In this document: positions 32,001-39,259 of the stretch, one piece after another
Layout: each line of letters starts with the position of its first letter
Position numbering within the stretch: position 1 is the stretch's first letter
Assembly: GCA_023475565.1 (NCBI GenBank)
Contig: JAMCVT010000057.1
Span: 1 to 39,559, forward strand
DNA: 39,559 nt
From: Actinomycetota bacterium
Lineage (GTDB): Bacteria > Bacillota > Desulfotomaculia > Desulfotomaculales > Desulfocucumaceae
Reading direction: 5' to 3'
Notes under the pieces: generated by a model
What the model was told of the DNA's origin: nothing
What the model saw: the letters and a program-made list of their open reading frames with translations, nothing else
Database searches by the model: none
Program-made: the position numbers and the translations under genes

Positions 32001-34196
32001 CCCCCGGTATATTTCATAGCGGGTGACACGGATATTATCGGCAGACGGGGTCCATTTCAGCTTCGCCCAGTCCAGGCCGGTCATCTCCACCGTAAAGGTG
32101 GCCGGGGCGCTGGGAGGAGTGATATCCGGGGCCGGATCCACTTCCAGCTTTGTCATAAAGATGTCGGTTTCAAGATTGGTGTCGCCGGCTACGATGTTAT
32201 CGGCGTCGGAAGTGTATGCCACATACGCGTTATTCCCGTCCCGGATGACCGGAGAGAGATCGAAGCTGCCGGCGTTCCCCTGCCAGCCGGTTATGGTTGT
32301 ACTGACGCATTTTGTCATATTGCTTTCCCTGTCGTGTATAAAAACATCGTCAACACCGTTGGTGTCCCCCGGAACGAGATTGTCAGCCGAGGAATAAAAG
32401 GTTGCAAACCTGCCCTCCGGGCTAATGGCCGCGCCGAAGCAGTGGCTGTCGGGCTGCTCCCCGCCGCTGGAAATGCTCACCCTCTCAAAAGTTCCCGGGC
32501 CGAAGTTCCCGTCTTCGTCGGGATCACGGTCAAGCACGAAAATATCATACACAGAGTTGCTGTCCCCCGGTACCAGATTTGAAAGGTCAGCAGCCTCAAA
32601 GGCAATATACCGGCCGTCAGTGCTGATTGACGGGTCCATGGACTCCGGCGCCCCCGCCCACTCAGTGGTGCCGCTGGTAAGATCCCGGATATAAACACCA
32701 AAATCGGTTATACCACTGCCCAGAGTGGTGGAGCCTGAGGAATAGGCAACGTAGCGGCCGTTGCCGCTGATGCGGGGGAAGTAACAGTCCTGGTCAGCCT
32801 GGGCGCCCGAGCCGGATACGCTGGCCCTTACGGTCTGAATATCCCCCGGCTGGTCAAAAACCCCGTCATTATTCACATCCCGGTTGTGGACGAAAATATC
32901 CTGCTTTCCGTTGGTATCCCCTGCCACCAGGTTGCTTGCCCGGGAATAAAAAGAAACATAACGGCCGTCATCGCTTATCGAGGGATAGCAGCTGTAATTG
33001 TCGGCCTGAGTGCCTTGGCTGTCAACACTGACCCTGACAGTATTTACATCCTCCTGCTCATCAAATGTCCCGTCATTGCTTACATCACGGTCGTGCACAA
33101 ATATATCCCATTCATTGTTGGAGTCAGCGGATACCAGGTTGGTAGCCCCGGAACGGAAGGCGACAAATCTGCCGTCCGGGGTAATGCAGGGCTCATCACT
33201 GATTGCCGAACTTGACTGCTGGCCCTCTTTGGTGACATTTACCCGCACGGTTGTTCCCGCCTGTCTGTCGCGAACAAATATGTCGTCAGCCTCGTTTGTG
33301 TCTCCCTGAATCAGGTTGCTTGCTGATGAGACAAAGGCAACGTACCGGCCTCCCGCGCTTAGTGAGGGCTCCTTGCTGTGCCCATAAGACGTCTGGCCGC
33401 CGCTTCCGTTCAGGTTTACCCTTTCCACCGAATCTATGCGCAGCGATTGGGTAATGACAGCCTCTGCGTTTATTACATAGGTGAAAGGCACCACGTCACT
33501 GTCGGTCAGGCCCTCCTTAACCGCATAGGCGTTGATAGTTTTGCTTTCGTCAACAATAATGGCTGTGCTGTACTGCTGCCTGGTGCCGCTGGACCTGGGA
33601 TCACTCCCGTCAGTTGTATACCAAATGACTGATCCTTCAGTCGAAGCCGAAAGGGAAACTGACCGGGCGCTGTTATAAGTACCGGCCGCCGGGGATGCAA
33701 TTGGGTTTTCCACCTTGTCCCGGCTGCACACAGTCACTGTAAATATGACAGTTGCCCCGGCATACCCGGTTTTTGCCGCCGCAACCGTTATAATGGCAGT
33801 CCCGGGGGCAACTCCGTTAACGGTTATCTCACTGCCCGACACAGACACGCCGGCGATTCCTGTATCACTGGACAAAGCAGACAATACCGCATCGTCCGGG
33901 CTTACAGTGACTGATATAGTCTCCTGCTGGCTAACTGAAAGAGACAGGTTGTTGATTGACTGTAGGATTACCGCACTATCTTCTGTATTGGACGACCCAA
34001 TGTTTGATATGACTGGATTGCTGGGTGCCACCAATGTATGTTCATTTAAAGAATTCAATATTTCATTGACGTCAGGGAGGGGTGGAAGCCCATTCACCAG
34101 GGGAGCGGGAGGCAGGCCCGGGGCCGGGGGAACCTCCTGCAAAGGTTTCACTATAACAGGCGCCGCATTCAGTATCGCCTCCGCCCTTTGCTGCAT
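29079..34196 (-). CDS. Giant exported multi-propeller protein, main part (1705 codons)
   Basis: This is the C-terminal bulk of an S-layer-type protein. In order (rough residues): a Pro-rich start; a Big-like domain about 50-155; a chitobiase-like domain about 160-240 (STEGSVIWYTTDGSDPRSSG); seven PD40 blades about 250-685 (pattern PSISxDGRYVAFxS...NLVxGDTN...DIFVxDR); FN3 about 690-785; seven RCC1 blades about 795-1175 (pattern DGTVWAWGxNxYGxLGDGT); an Ig-like domain about 1180-1275; and seven more PD40 blades to the end. Acidic loops such as DRDVNNDGVFDQPGD suggest calcium binding. There is no ribosome binding site at the ATG at 34196. Upstream codons in two other segments show that it continues the SLH/FecR gene, so its translation is doubtful unless the breaks are errors. 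Substrate unknown. Confidence 0.85.
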   Translation of the reverse strand: MQQRAEAILNAAPVIVKPLQEVPPAPGLPPAPLVNGLPPLPDVNEILNSLNEHTLVAPSNPVISNIGSSNTEDSAVILQSINNLSLSVSQQETISVTVSPDDAVLSALSSDTGIAGVSVSGSEITVNGVAPGTAIITVAAAKTGYAGATVIFTVTVCSRDKVENPIASPAAGTYNSARSVSLSASTEGSVIWYTTDGSDPRSSGTRQQYSTAIIVDESKTINAYAVKEGLTDSDVVPFTYVINAEAVITQSLRIDSVERVNLNGSGGQTSYGHSKEPSLSAGGRYVAFVSSASNLIQGDTNEADDIFVRDRQAGTTVRVNVTKEGQQSSSAISDEPCITPDGRFVAFRSGATNLVSADSNNEWDIFVHDRDVSNDGTFDEQEDVNTVRVSVDSQGTQADNYSCYPSISDDGRYVSFYSRASNLVAGDTNGKQDIFVHNRDVNNDGVFDQPGDIQTVRASVSGSGAQADQDCYFPRISGNGRYVAYSSGSTTLGSGITDFGVYIRDLTSGTTEWAGAPESMDPSISTDGRYIAFEAADLSNLVPGDSNSVYDIFVLDRDPDEDGNFGPGTFERVSISSGGEQPDSHCFGAAISPEGRFATFYSSADNLVPGDTNGVDDVFIHDRESNMTKCVSTTITGWQGNAGSFDLSPVIRDGNNAYVAYTSDADNIVAGDTNLETDIFMTKLEVDPAPDITPPSAPATFTVEMTGLDWAKLKWTPSADNIRVTRYEIYRGPSINGPFSKISTVDGADTSCWDLALATDTAYYYYAVALDEEGNVSPQSSNASCATIGLAGLTPAVVPVSGGYYHSLIRKGDGTVWAWGENRYGEVGDGTDSERLGPVQVKGAGGVGNLDNVAALDAGEWYSTALKNDGTVWAWGRNNYGQLGSGTTSSSFTPAQVRGPEGTGFLTRIKAVAAGYQHAAALRADGTVWTWGVNFYGELGDGTGDPRSTPVPVRGPDGIGFLTDVVAIAAGNEHTLALKSDGTVWAWGKNGLGELGIGAYDWNDHLLPVQVTGLGSITAIAADEHFSMALGSDGTAWTWGDNYYGGLGDGTGASYRPSPVQVVGENGSGYLAGVSAIAAGFEHTVALKPDGTVWVWGENMYGELGNGTKDYNVHQTPIRVPGLSGITGIYAGYEHTFAVDGAGAVWGWGANFSGQLGDGTKNPSEKTIPEQLHSLTGAANFAPVASNVQITGTAAAGQTLTGAYTYSDAEGDAEGESVFSWYADGAAIPGATSTTYLLAGQDAGKTIQFEVTPVAVSGTSPGTPASSAATQPVTEQLTVVMASVSATGSGADSYSCNPAISSDGRYVAFYSGATDLVAGDGNSTDDIFLRDLQEETTERISVSTVGTDSNSNSYLPAISADGRYVAFISAASNLVDGDTNGKWDVFVRDRQLGSTDRVSVPDLVYQETLGDEADNDSYASYFTMFCPSVSSDGRCVAFASQAGNLVPGDNNNTTDVFVHNRLNGQTVRASVYGSGTGANDWSMKPSISSDGRYVAFISNADNLVGGDTNGCPDVFVRDLLLGITVRVSVAGDGAQGNYFSGAIFYPGSHEGNVSISAGGRYVVFDSLAGNLAAGDTNGTTDIFVHDRDADEDGIFDEPGAVATEMASVSSDEVQADSSCEKPSISPNGRYVAFVSYATNLVGGVTTSAYRIYVRDMLLGTTGKASPYTGYSPCVADDGSVAFHSGSTNLLPEDTNVYEDVFVRIP

Positions 34197-34212
34197 CCAT
34201 TCTTTTACCGCA

Positions 34213-34557
34213 GACCCAGGCCGCTTTCTCAGCAGCGGTCAGTTGGGCAGGCTGGGCGGGCGCGGCTCCCGGAGAGCTGATCCCGGTAGACATTCCAGCC
34301 TGCACTGATACTGAAACCCCGTTTGAGGTAACTTCTGCCGTCCCGTCAATGACACTGGTTGTCTGGTTCTCCGGGGTAACCTCATTCATCCAGAAGGTGC
34401 CCCTTATCCCGGCAACACCCCAGGGCATATCCATTTCCACACGGACATGTTGCTGGTAACCGGCTTCCCACCAGGGAATTTCCCCACTGTTTTCAGCGGC
34501 TAACAACTGCCCGGCCGGCAGCAGGGAGGATGAGGCCAGCAGCTTGTCCCTCGGCAT
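34213..34557 (-). pseudogene. Middle segment of the giant gene (FecR-like), between a TGA and a frameshift
   Basis: This piece is in the same frame as the SLH gene and lies 12 codons after its TGA (34594-34596). It encodes a second FecR-like segment (MDMPWGVAGIRGTFWMNEV, DGTAEVTSNGVSVSVQAG), ending AAEKAAWV. There the frame must shift (34209-34215) to enter AVKEWMQQRAEAI, the start of the 1705-codon frame. The ORF in the track runs on to 34072 in the wrong frame. The ATG at 34557 has no clear ribosome binding site. Confidence 0.75.
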
Positions 34558-34593
34558 TTCATCCCTAGCTGTCGCGGATGCTTTATTTTCCTG

Positions 34594-35586
34594 TCACGTC
34601 TCTTCACGGCCATATATGTACCCTGCGGCAAGACCCCCTATAATCCTGCCACGGGTAAGATCGATCTTTAGAAAGTCCACCACAACACCCGGAGACCCGT
34701 CCCTCAGTATTGTGGACTGCCCCTCGGACGATTTTATTTCCAGTAGTGTGTTCTGCTCCAACAAAAGGCCGGAACCGTCGGGAAACCTTATCTCCGCCCT
34801 TCCGCCGGTGTCGGTTTTTACAGCCATTCCCCCGGCGCAGGCCGTGCTGCCGGTTACCCTTGAAAAATTTCCCCCGCTGCCTTTTATATATACTTCCCCA
34901 TTCAGCGGCACCAGGGTGCCGACAAGTGGAACCTTCCGGTATTCAGGGGCTATGTTCAGCATAACAGCCAGCCCCCTGGCCATCTGGGCGCGGGTGGACG
35001 GGCTGTCCGGCAAAAAGCTGCGGCTGTCAGCCATAGTAAGCAGCCCGGCTCTTAAAGCGGCCGCAATTGTTTGGCCCGCCCAGTGGGCAGGTCCCACATC
35101 AGTGACATATCCGGGAAGCTTAACGGAAGGAAGGGGCTCCCTGGTCAGTTTCAGGAGAAGTACCGCTACCTCGGCCCGGCTGACAGGGTTCCCGGGCCTG
35201 AAGGTCCCGTCGGGATAGCCCATGATAATACCGGCAGCAGCGGCAGACTCGACAATTCCGAATGCCCAGTGGTCAGGCCCTACATCACTGTACGTTGGGC
35301 CGGCGGGCCTCCCGGCGGAAAGACCCATTGCCTTCACCAGAAGCGCAGTGGCCTCGGCCCTGGTGATCTGTCCCTCCGGCATGAAATTGCCGTCCGGGTA
35401 GCCCTTGACTAAATCTTTTTCTGCCAGGAATTTTATATGCGGATATACCGGGCTGGTCACCGGGAGGTCCTTGAAGTCCGGCTGGCCGGCCAATAAGCAG
35501 CGGGGAAACAATACCACAGACACAAAGAAAATGCACAGGTATGCAGTTAGGCCCATTTTAGCATTAAAAAGCTTTTTCAAAAACAA
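34594..35586 (-). CDS. SLH-domain and FecR-like protein (N-terminal part of the giant gene)
   Basis: A signal peptide (about 1-34, LTAYLCIFFVSVVLFPRCLLAG) precedes three S-layer homology modules at about 38-90, 97-150 and 160-212 (LVKGYPDGNFMPEGQITRAE, IIMGYPDGTFRPGNPVSRAE, SFLPDSPSTRAQ), which bind pyruvylated wall polymer. A FecR-like domain follows (VPLVGTLVPLNGEVYIKGSG, AEIRFPDGSGLLLEQNTLLE). The frame ends at TGA after GREET, where the FecR segment plainly continues in the same frame. The track start is a TTG at 35586. The TTG at 35580 is better spaced from GGGGGAG. If expressed alone it would be a 330-aa wall-anchored stub. Confidence 0.88.
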   Translation of the reverse strand: MFLKKLFNAKMGLTAYLCIFFVSVVLFPRCLLAGQPDFKDLPVTSPVYPHIKFLAEKDLVKGYPDGNFMPEGQITRAEATALLVKAMGLSAGRPAGPTYSDVGPDHWAFGIVESAAAAGIIMGYPDGTFRPGNPVSRAEVAVLLLKLTREPLPSVKLPGYVTDVGPAHWAGQTIAAALRAGLLTMADSRSFLPDSPSTRAQMARGLAVMLNIAPEYRKVPLVGTLVPLNGEVYIKGSGGNFSRVTGSTACAGGMAVKTDTGGRAEIRFPDGSGLLLEQNTLLEIKSSEGQSTILRDGSPGVVVDFLKIDLTRGRIIGGLAAGYIYGREET

Positions 35587-35634
35587 AACAATCTCTCCCC
35601 CAACATGTTCAGGTATCTACAAAATGACCATATT

Positions 35635-35657
35635 TTCGACATATATACATTATTATA
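35635..35657 (-). promoter_or_regulatory. Possible promoter of the SLH gene with a Spo0A-like box
   Basis: On the minus strand TATAAT (35652-35657) lies about 66 nt upstream of the start codon, but no good -35 hexamer is seen 16-18 nt away. TGTCGAA (35635-35641), the core of a Spo0A box, lies just downstream, near the expected transcription start. A 7-mer match is weak evidence. Confidence 0.4.
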
Positions 35658-35722
35658 CTCTAATACCAAAAGGGAGAGAATGTTTTTTTTAATTGCAGTA
35701 TTTCATCTAATACTTGCTGTAT

Positions 35723-36973
35723 TCACTGATGGAGCAGCTGCAAACTCCACGCCGCCACCGCACTGCTGCTGGCAAAGCCGAACAGTGTCACAGCCCCGGC
35801 CAGGACCAGCAGGCTGGGGGCTATAAGGGTTCTGTAAGACCTGAAAAAATCCGCCTTGAAATAATCGTTGGTCAGAATAAAGCACAGGTGCACCGGGGAA
35901 ATCATTACCCCCACCACTGCGGATACAGAAGCCAGCATCACGTAGGCCGCCGTTGGCTCTACAACTCCCATCACCAGTGGGAAGGACACACCGATGCCGG
36001 CCGGCACCACCCCGGTGAGAATACCCACCATAAGCGGCAGGACAATGGCCGCCGCAAAGGGGGGCACCCCCGAGGAGACAAAGATGCCGCTGACCTGGGT
36101 TACGGCACCGGACACCTGCAGCACATCCTTGAAGGTCATGGTCCCCCAGATGAGGAATACTATCCCGGCAGTCATCGGCTCTCTTAATGTCTCCCACACC
36201 TGTACAAGCGGGTATTTTTTCTGCACTAACAGCACCGCCAGCACCGCCAAAAGGGCCGGGACTATGGGGACATGGGCTATCACCAGTCCCACAGTGGCCA
36301 GTATGGGCCATGTGCTGGAGGCCAGGAGCACTATGGGCCTCTTTTCTCCACCCTCCTTTCCGGAGACAGATCTGCAGACTTCTATTTTTTTACTCCTGAA
36401 CACCAGCCAGTAGCCCAGCAGAGCCCATACCACGGTAAAGGGCCACTGCCAGAGTATTATTCTGCCCAGAGGAACTCCCGACAGCTGGGCCGCCAGAATA
36501 ATGCCCGGATAAAGAGGGAGGGAGTACTCCCATACATGCCTGAACCAGTAGTTTATAAAAACCTTTTCCTCGGCCCTGTAGGGCGCTCCCGTCATGGCCT
36601 GCTCCACCAGGGGGGCCGAAAACCTGGCCCCTCCGGCTGAAGGCAGGAAGCCGATGATGGCCGGTATGGCGGCGGTAAGCACCTTGGGGTTCCACCGGAG
36701 AAGAAATATGGAGTCGGTCATGGCCCCCAGCATGCCGGACCGCCGCATTATCGATTCCAGCACCATTATAAGCGCCAGGGCCAGGATAAGGGTTAAGGTG
36801 CCTCCATCAGCCAGTGTCAGCCCCGCCTGCTTTATTATGGAAACCGGGCTCATCCGGAACATAAGGCCTAAAGACACGGCGGCTGCCATCATGGTGACAC
36901 CGAGGTTTATTTTCCTGTGCAGCATTAATACAACCAGGGCAAATACGGCAATTATTTTTAATACCGGCAGCAT
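35723..36973 (-). CDS. DUF401 family membrane protein
   Basis: The 416-aa protein is hydrophobic throughout, with about 10 predicted helices, and matches DUF401 (COG1906). Recognisable segments are MVLESIMRRSGMLGAMTDSI and IGFLPSAGGARFSAPLVEQA. The family is thought to be a transporter, but no substrate is established. The ATG at 36973 has GAGGT about 9 nt upstream and lies 17 nt after the PtsI-like gene, so the two form an operon. No terminator was seen before the SLH gene (136-bp gap), although that gene seems to have its own promoter. Confidence 0.9.
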   Translation of the reverse strand: MLPVLKIIAVFALVVLMLHRKINLGVTMMAAAVSLGLMFRMSPVSIIKQAGLTLADGGTLTLILALALIMVLESIMRRSGMLGAMTDSIFLLRWNPKVLTAAIPAIIGFLPSAGGARFSAPLVEQAMTGAPYRAEEKVFINYWFRHVWEYSLPLYPGIILAAQLSGVPLGRIILWQWPFTVVWALLGYWLVFRSKKIEVCRSVSGKEGGEKRPIVLLASSTWPILATVGLVIAHVPIVPALLAVLAVLLVQKKYPLVQVWETLREPMTAGIVFLIWGTMTFKDVLQVSGAVTQVSGIFVSSGVPPFAAAIVLPLMVGILTGVVPAGIGVSFPLVMGVVEPTAAYVMLASVSAVVGVMISPVHLCFILTNDYFKADFFRSYRTLIAPSLLVLAGAVTLFGFASSSAVAAWSLQLLHQ

Positions 36974-36990
36974 TTAATCAGTACCTCACA

Positions 36991-37926
36991 CTAAATGTCT
37001 TTCTTTACGGCGGCGGGCCGGGCCTTCAGCCTGGCAACCCTCTCCCGGGCATACTCCCTGGCCTGGCGCGGGTCCCAGTAAGATGTGGTTTTCGAAGCTA
37101 TCAGCCAGACATCCCTGAAACTTATTGACTCCACATTACTCTTTATGGCGGGAATAAATTCAGGCGGCGCCACTAAATGGTTAAAGCCCAGCCCTATCAG
37201 GACAGGCACAGCCACCGGGTCCCTGACAGCCGGGGCGCTTATCCTGGCCCCGTCCTTCCGTCCCTTCAGGCTCTCCGCCATAGCCTGCGACTGCAGCAGA
37301 AAGGCCTGGCTGTAGTAGGCCTCCTGCTCTCTGCCGCCACTTATGTCCTGGTCCGCCATAAGATGTTTTAAATATTTTTCTCCTATTATAAAAAAGGTGG
37401 ACTCAAACATCAAAGCCTTTATGGCCGGAATAACAGAGGGCACCTCCACCACCACGCCGGTTGCGGGAAGTGAGCAGCCAACACCCTCATTTTCCAGCCC
37501 GGCCCTGGCCTCTCCCATGATTTCCTTAAAGGCTGATATCTCAGCCACATGGCTCACCATGGGCAGGGCCAGCTCATAGCAGCCATAGGCCCCGGCCCGT
37601 AAAGCAGCCCTCAAAAAAGGCCTGTACAAATCGGGGCGGGCCAGGAGAAGCCTTATCCCGCACCTCTCCGGGTCCGGCTTTCCCAATTCTCCGCACATAT
37701 CAGGCAGCAAAATGGTTACGGGCATTTGGCCCGGTATTTCTGCCGACTCCCGGAAGAGTGTGAAATACTTTTCCTCCGCTTCCCCCGGAGAAAGGTCAAC
37801 GGAATGCCCCGCCTCAAGCAGACCAATGCCGTCGGCCCCCCCGGCGGCGGCCCCCGGCAGTTCCCGGGGCGCCCTGATATGTGCGGTTATGCTGATTGTC
37901 CGGTTATCCAACGTGATAGTTGACAT
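36991..37926 (-). CDS. PtsI C-terminal-like (PEP-utilising) TIM-barrel protein, apparently non-catalytic
   Basis: The 311-aa protein aligns by motif order with the C-terminal barrel of PTS enzyme I. GGADGIGLLEAGHSVD corresponds to the GIGLxRTEFL segment, RPFLRAALRAGAYGCYELAL to the RAxLRAsayG stretch, VVEVPSVIPAI to MIEIPSA, and VPVLIGLGFNHLVAPPEFIP to the LGLDExSMsP end. The phosphohistidine and HPr-binding domains are absent. The catalytic cysteine segment (GMCGE) is replaced by ARISAPAV, and the Asn-Asp pair of GTNDL by GEKYL. It therefore probably binds a ligand or serves structurally; this is inference. The ATG at 37926 has GGAAGG. A good promoter lies upstream, and DUF401 follows 17 nt downstream. 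Confidence 0.8.
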   Translation of the reverse strand: MSTITLDNRTISITAHIRAPRELPGAAAGGADGIGLLEAGHSVDLSPGEAEEKYFTLFRESAEIPGQMPVTILLPDMCGELGKPDPERCGIRLLLARPDLYRPFLRAALRAGAYGCYELALPMVSHVAEISAFKEIMGEARAGLENEGVGCSLPATGVVVEVPSVIPAIKALMFESTFFIIGEKYLKHLMADQDISGGREQEAYYSQAFLLQSQAMAESLKGRKDGARISAPAVRDPVAVPVLIGLGFNHLVAPPEFIPAIKSNVESISFRDVWLIASKTTSYWDPRQAREYARERVARLKARPAAVKKDI

Positions 37927-37967
37927 TTTTACCTTCCCGTACTGCCAAGATTATTCTTTCCCTATAA

Positions 37968-37996
37968 AGGATACCCCCCGGGAATGCTCAAGTCAA
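37968..37996 (-). promoter_or_regulatory. Sigma-A-type promoter of the PtsI-like/DUF401 operon
   Basis: On the minus strand TTGACT (37991-37996) and TATCCT (37968-37973) are 17 nt apart, about 42 nt before the start codon. TTTATA just downstream is an alternative -10. Confidence 0.6.
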
Positions 37997-38047
37997 TTAA
38001 CGCCCGGAAGCAGCTATAAAAAATTCAGAATGAGCAAGCCATCGGCT

Positions 38048-38150
38048 AAAAAAGGGGCTGCCGCCCCTCGGGACTATGGCGTCCCTCACCCTGCAACAAA
38101 GGGGGAACTCCCCCTTCTTATCCCCCTGGGTATCCACATAACATAATTCC
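38048..38150 (+). repeat. Multi-hairpin repeat R, copy 1
   Basis: The unit contains three consecutive hairpins: GGGGC-TGCC-GCCCC, GGGAC-TATGGC-GTCCC and AAGGGGG-AACT-CCCCCTT. It ends in TATCCACATAACATAATTCC. Copies 2 and 3 follow within 400 bp. A partial heptad (ATTCAGAATGAGCAAGC, 38024-38040) precedes it. Confidence 0.82.
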
Positions 38151-38333
38151 TTAGATAATAAAAAAGACACTTATGTGGGTGGATTCAACAAAATTATTAC
38201 AGCCGGAGTACTTTCACAGCGGCTCATTAATGGATATAATCTAATATGAGGTGTTTATAATGACCGATATTGACAATACTCAGTATCTTCTGGCCGCACT
38301 GATAGAGATTTACCGGGGACAGGCGGTCCCCCT
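38142..38333 (+). repeat. First arm of a tandem duplication (offset 385 nt)
   Basis: These 192 nt recur at 38527-38718 with one difference that I can see (CACAGCGG versus CACTGCGG). The arm includes the promoter TATAAT, the ribosome binding site and the first 25 codons of the small gene whose intact copy is 38645-38971. The near identity points to a recent event. Confidence 0.88.
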
Positions 38334-38424
38334 CTCGGGACTATGGCGTCCCTCACCCTGCAATAAAGGGGGAACTCCCCCTTCTTATCCCCCCGGAAAT
38401 TATCCACATGGCATAATTTCCTGA
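38260..38424 (+). pseudogene. Truncated 5' copy of the 108-aa gene fused to repeat R
   Basis: The ATG at 38260 and the next 24 codons (TDIDNTQYLLAALIEIYRGQ and on) are identical to the start of the gene at 38645. After GTCCCCCT the sequence switches to repeat R copy 2 and the frame runs 29 more junk codons to TGA, giving a 54-codon chimera. Its promoter and ribosome binding site are also duplicated, so it may be transcribed. It is a duplication by-product rather than a functional gene. Confidence 0.8.
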
Positions 38425-38427
38425 TCA
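38334..38427 (+). repeat. Repeat R, copy 2 (5'-truncated)
   Basis: It begins at CTCGGGACTATGGCG, lacking the first hairpin, and ends CATGGCATAATTTCCTGATC. The join to the gene fragment is at a CCCCT shared by both sequences (GTCCCCCT and GCCCCT), which suggests microhomology-mediated recombination. Confidence 0.8.
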
Positions 38428-38428
38428 T

Positions 38429-38535
38429 AAAAAAGGGGCTGCCGCCCCTCGGGACTATGGCGTCCCTCACCCTGCAATAAAGGGGGAACTCCCCCTTCTT
38501 ATCCCCCTGGGTAATTATCCACATGGCATAATTCC
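38429..38535 (+). repeat. Repeat R, copy 3
   Basis: A full unit with all three hairpins, differing from copy 1 by CAATAAA for CAACAAA, an AATT insertion in GGGTAATTATCC and CATGGC for CATAAC. It leads into the second arm of the duplication. Confidence 0.82.
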
Positions 38536-38619
38536 TTAGATAATAAAAAAGACACTTATGTGGGTGGATTCAACAAAATTATTACAGCCGGAGTACTTTC
38601 ACTGCGGCTCATTAATGGA

Positions 38620-38625
38620 TATAAT
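38620..38625 (+). promoter_or_regulatory. Possible -10 element of the 108-aa gene
   Basis: TATAAT lies 19 nt before the ATG at 38645. TTTCAC lies 17 nt upstream of it as a weak -35. The same element is duplicated at 38235-38240. Confidence 0.45.
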
Positions 38626-38644
38626 CTAATATGAGGTGTTTATA

Positions 38645-38971
38645 ATGACCGATATTGACAATACTCAGTATCTTCTGGCCGCACTGATAGAGATTTACCG
38701 GGGACAGGCGGTCCCCCTGCCGGAAAGCGATCCGGAACTGGAAAAAAATCTGCTCTGCGATGTTTATTCATCGGCCATCAGCTTTGCCCGGTTCGATGAG
38801 TCCCGTCAGGCGCTGAGTGAGGACATATTCAGGTGCAGCAGGGAAGGGTCCACCGTCAGGGAAGAGCTGGAGCGGGTGCAGGGGCAGACCCCCGACGTGC
38901 TTAACGCTAAAATGATTGCCGCCGCCCACATGATGAAGGTGTTCAATCCCGGCAGGTTCACTCTTTCCTGA
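38645..38971 (+). CDS. Hypothetical 108-aa protein
   Basis: I do not recognise the family. The ATG at 38645 has TGAGGTG 6 nt upstream; the track's GTG at 38636 is part of that ribosome binding site. The product is soluble, acidic and probably all helical (NTQYLLAALIEIYRG, DESRQALSEDIFRCSREG, VREELERVQGQTPDVLNAKM). There is one cysteine in the N-terminal half (LLCDVYSS) and one in the middle (FRCS). There is no signal or membrane segment. Its 5' end was duplicated upstream. It stands alone between repeats and an IS remnant, and its GC content is closer to the main genes than its flanks are. Confidence 0.72.
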   Translation: MTDIDNTQYLLAALIEIYRGQAVPLPESDPELEKNLLCDVYSSAISFARFDESRQALSEDIFRCSREGSTVREELERVQGQTPDVLNAKMIAAAHMMKVFNPGRFTLS

Positions 38972-39059
38972 CCATACATATGACCATTTACGCTGTTGGC
39001 ACTGAATAATTTATGTCCTTTATTAACCACAGGCGGCAAAGATAACAGATTTCTAACTT

Positions 39060-39256
39060 AATCTGCTTATAGATTACCTGCCTCCTGTACTTCGGTGTAA
39101 ATACGATGTGGTATTTGCACATCCATTTTGTGTGTGCTAAACTTTATCCATAGAAATTCCCCTTCCTTCTTTTTGATGGCTTGAACAATCATCATTATAG
39201 CGGAAGGAGAATTTCTTTTTATATAATTCTTTGTCTCCACCCGTGAAACGGGTGGT
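39060..39256 (-). mobile_element. Decayed left end of an IS200/IS605-family element with a tnpA start
   Basis: On the minus strand the hairpin CCACCCG-TTTCA-CGGGTGG (39237-39255) resembles the left-end hairpin of IS200-type elements. About 95 nt on, a frame encodes SLAHTKWMCKYHIVFTPKYR followed by RQVIYKQIK, the conserved N-terminus of the Y1 transposase TnpA. The start is out of frame (ATGGATAA then a stop), and the similarity ends after KQIK, before the HuH motif, so the gene is dead. The track shows another frame. The leader has GAAATTCTCCTTCC complementary to the GGAAGGGGAATTTC around the ribosome binding site, as in the inhibitory leader hairpin of IS200. Confidence 0.78.
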
Positions 39257-39259
39257 TTT

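Noticed and set aside
34594-34596. TGA in the giant gene as a selenocysteine codon
   Set aside because: No redox or catalytic context is present, the position is in a variable linker of the FecR-like region, and a frameshift lies nearby. Decay or error is simpler. A SECIS search was not possible.
38255-38524. 89-aa minus-strand ORF with duplicated GDKKGEFPLYCRVRDAIVPR
   Set aside because: It is the translation of the R repeats themselves. The internal duplication mirrors the DNA repeats, and there is no ribosome binding site.
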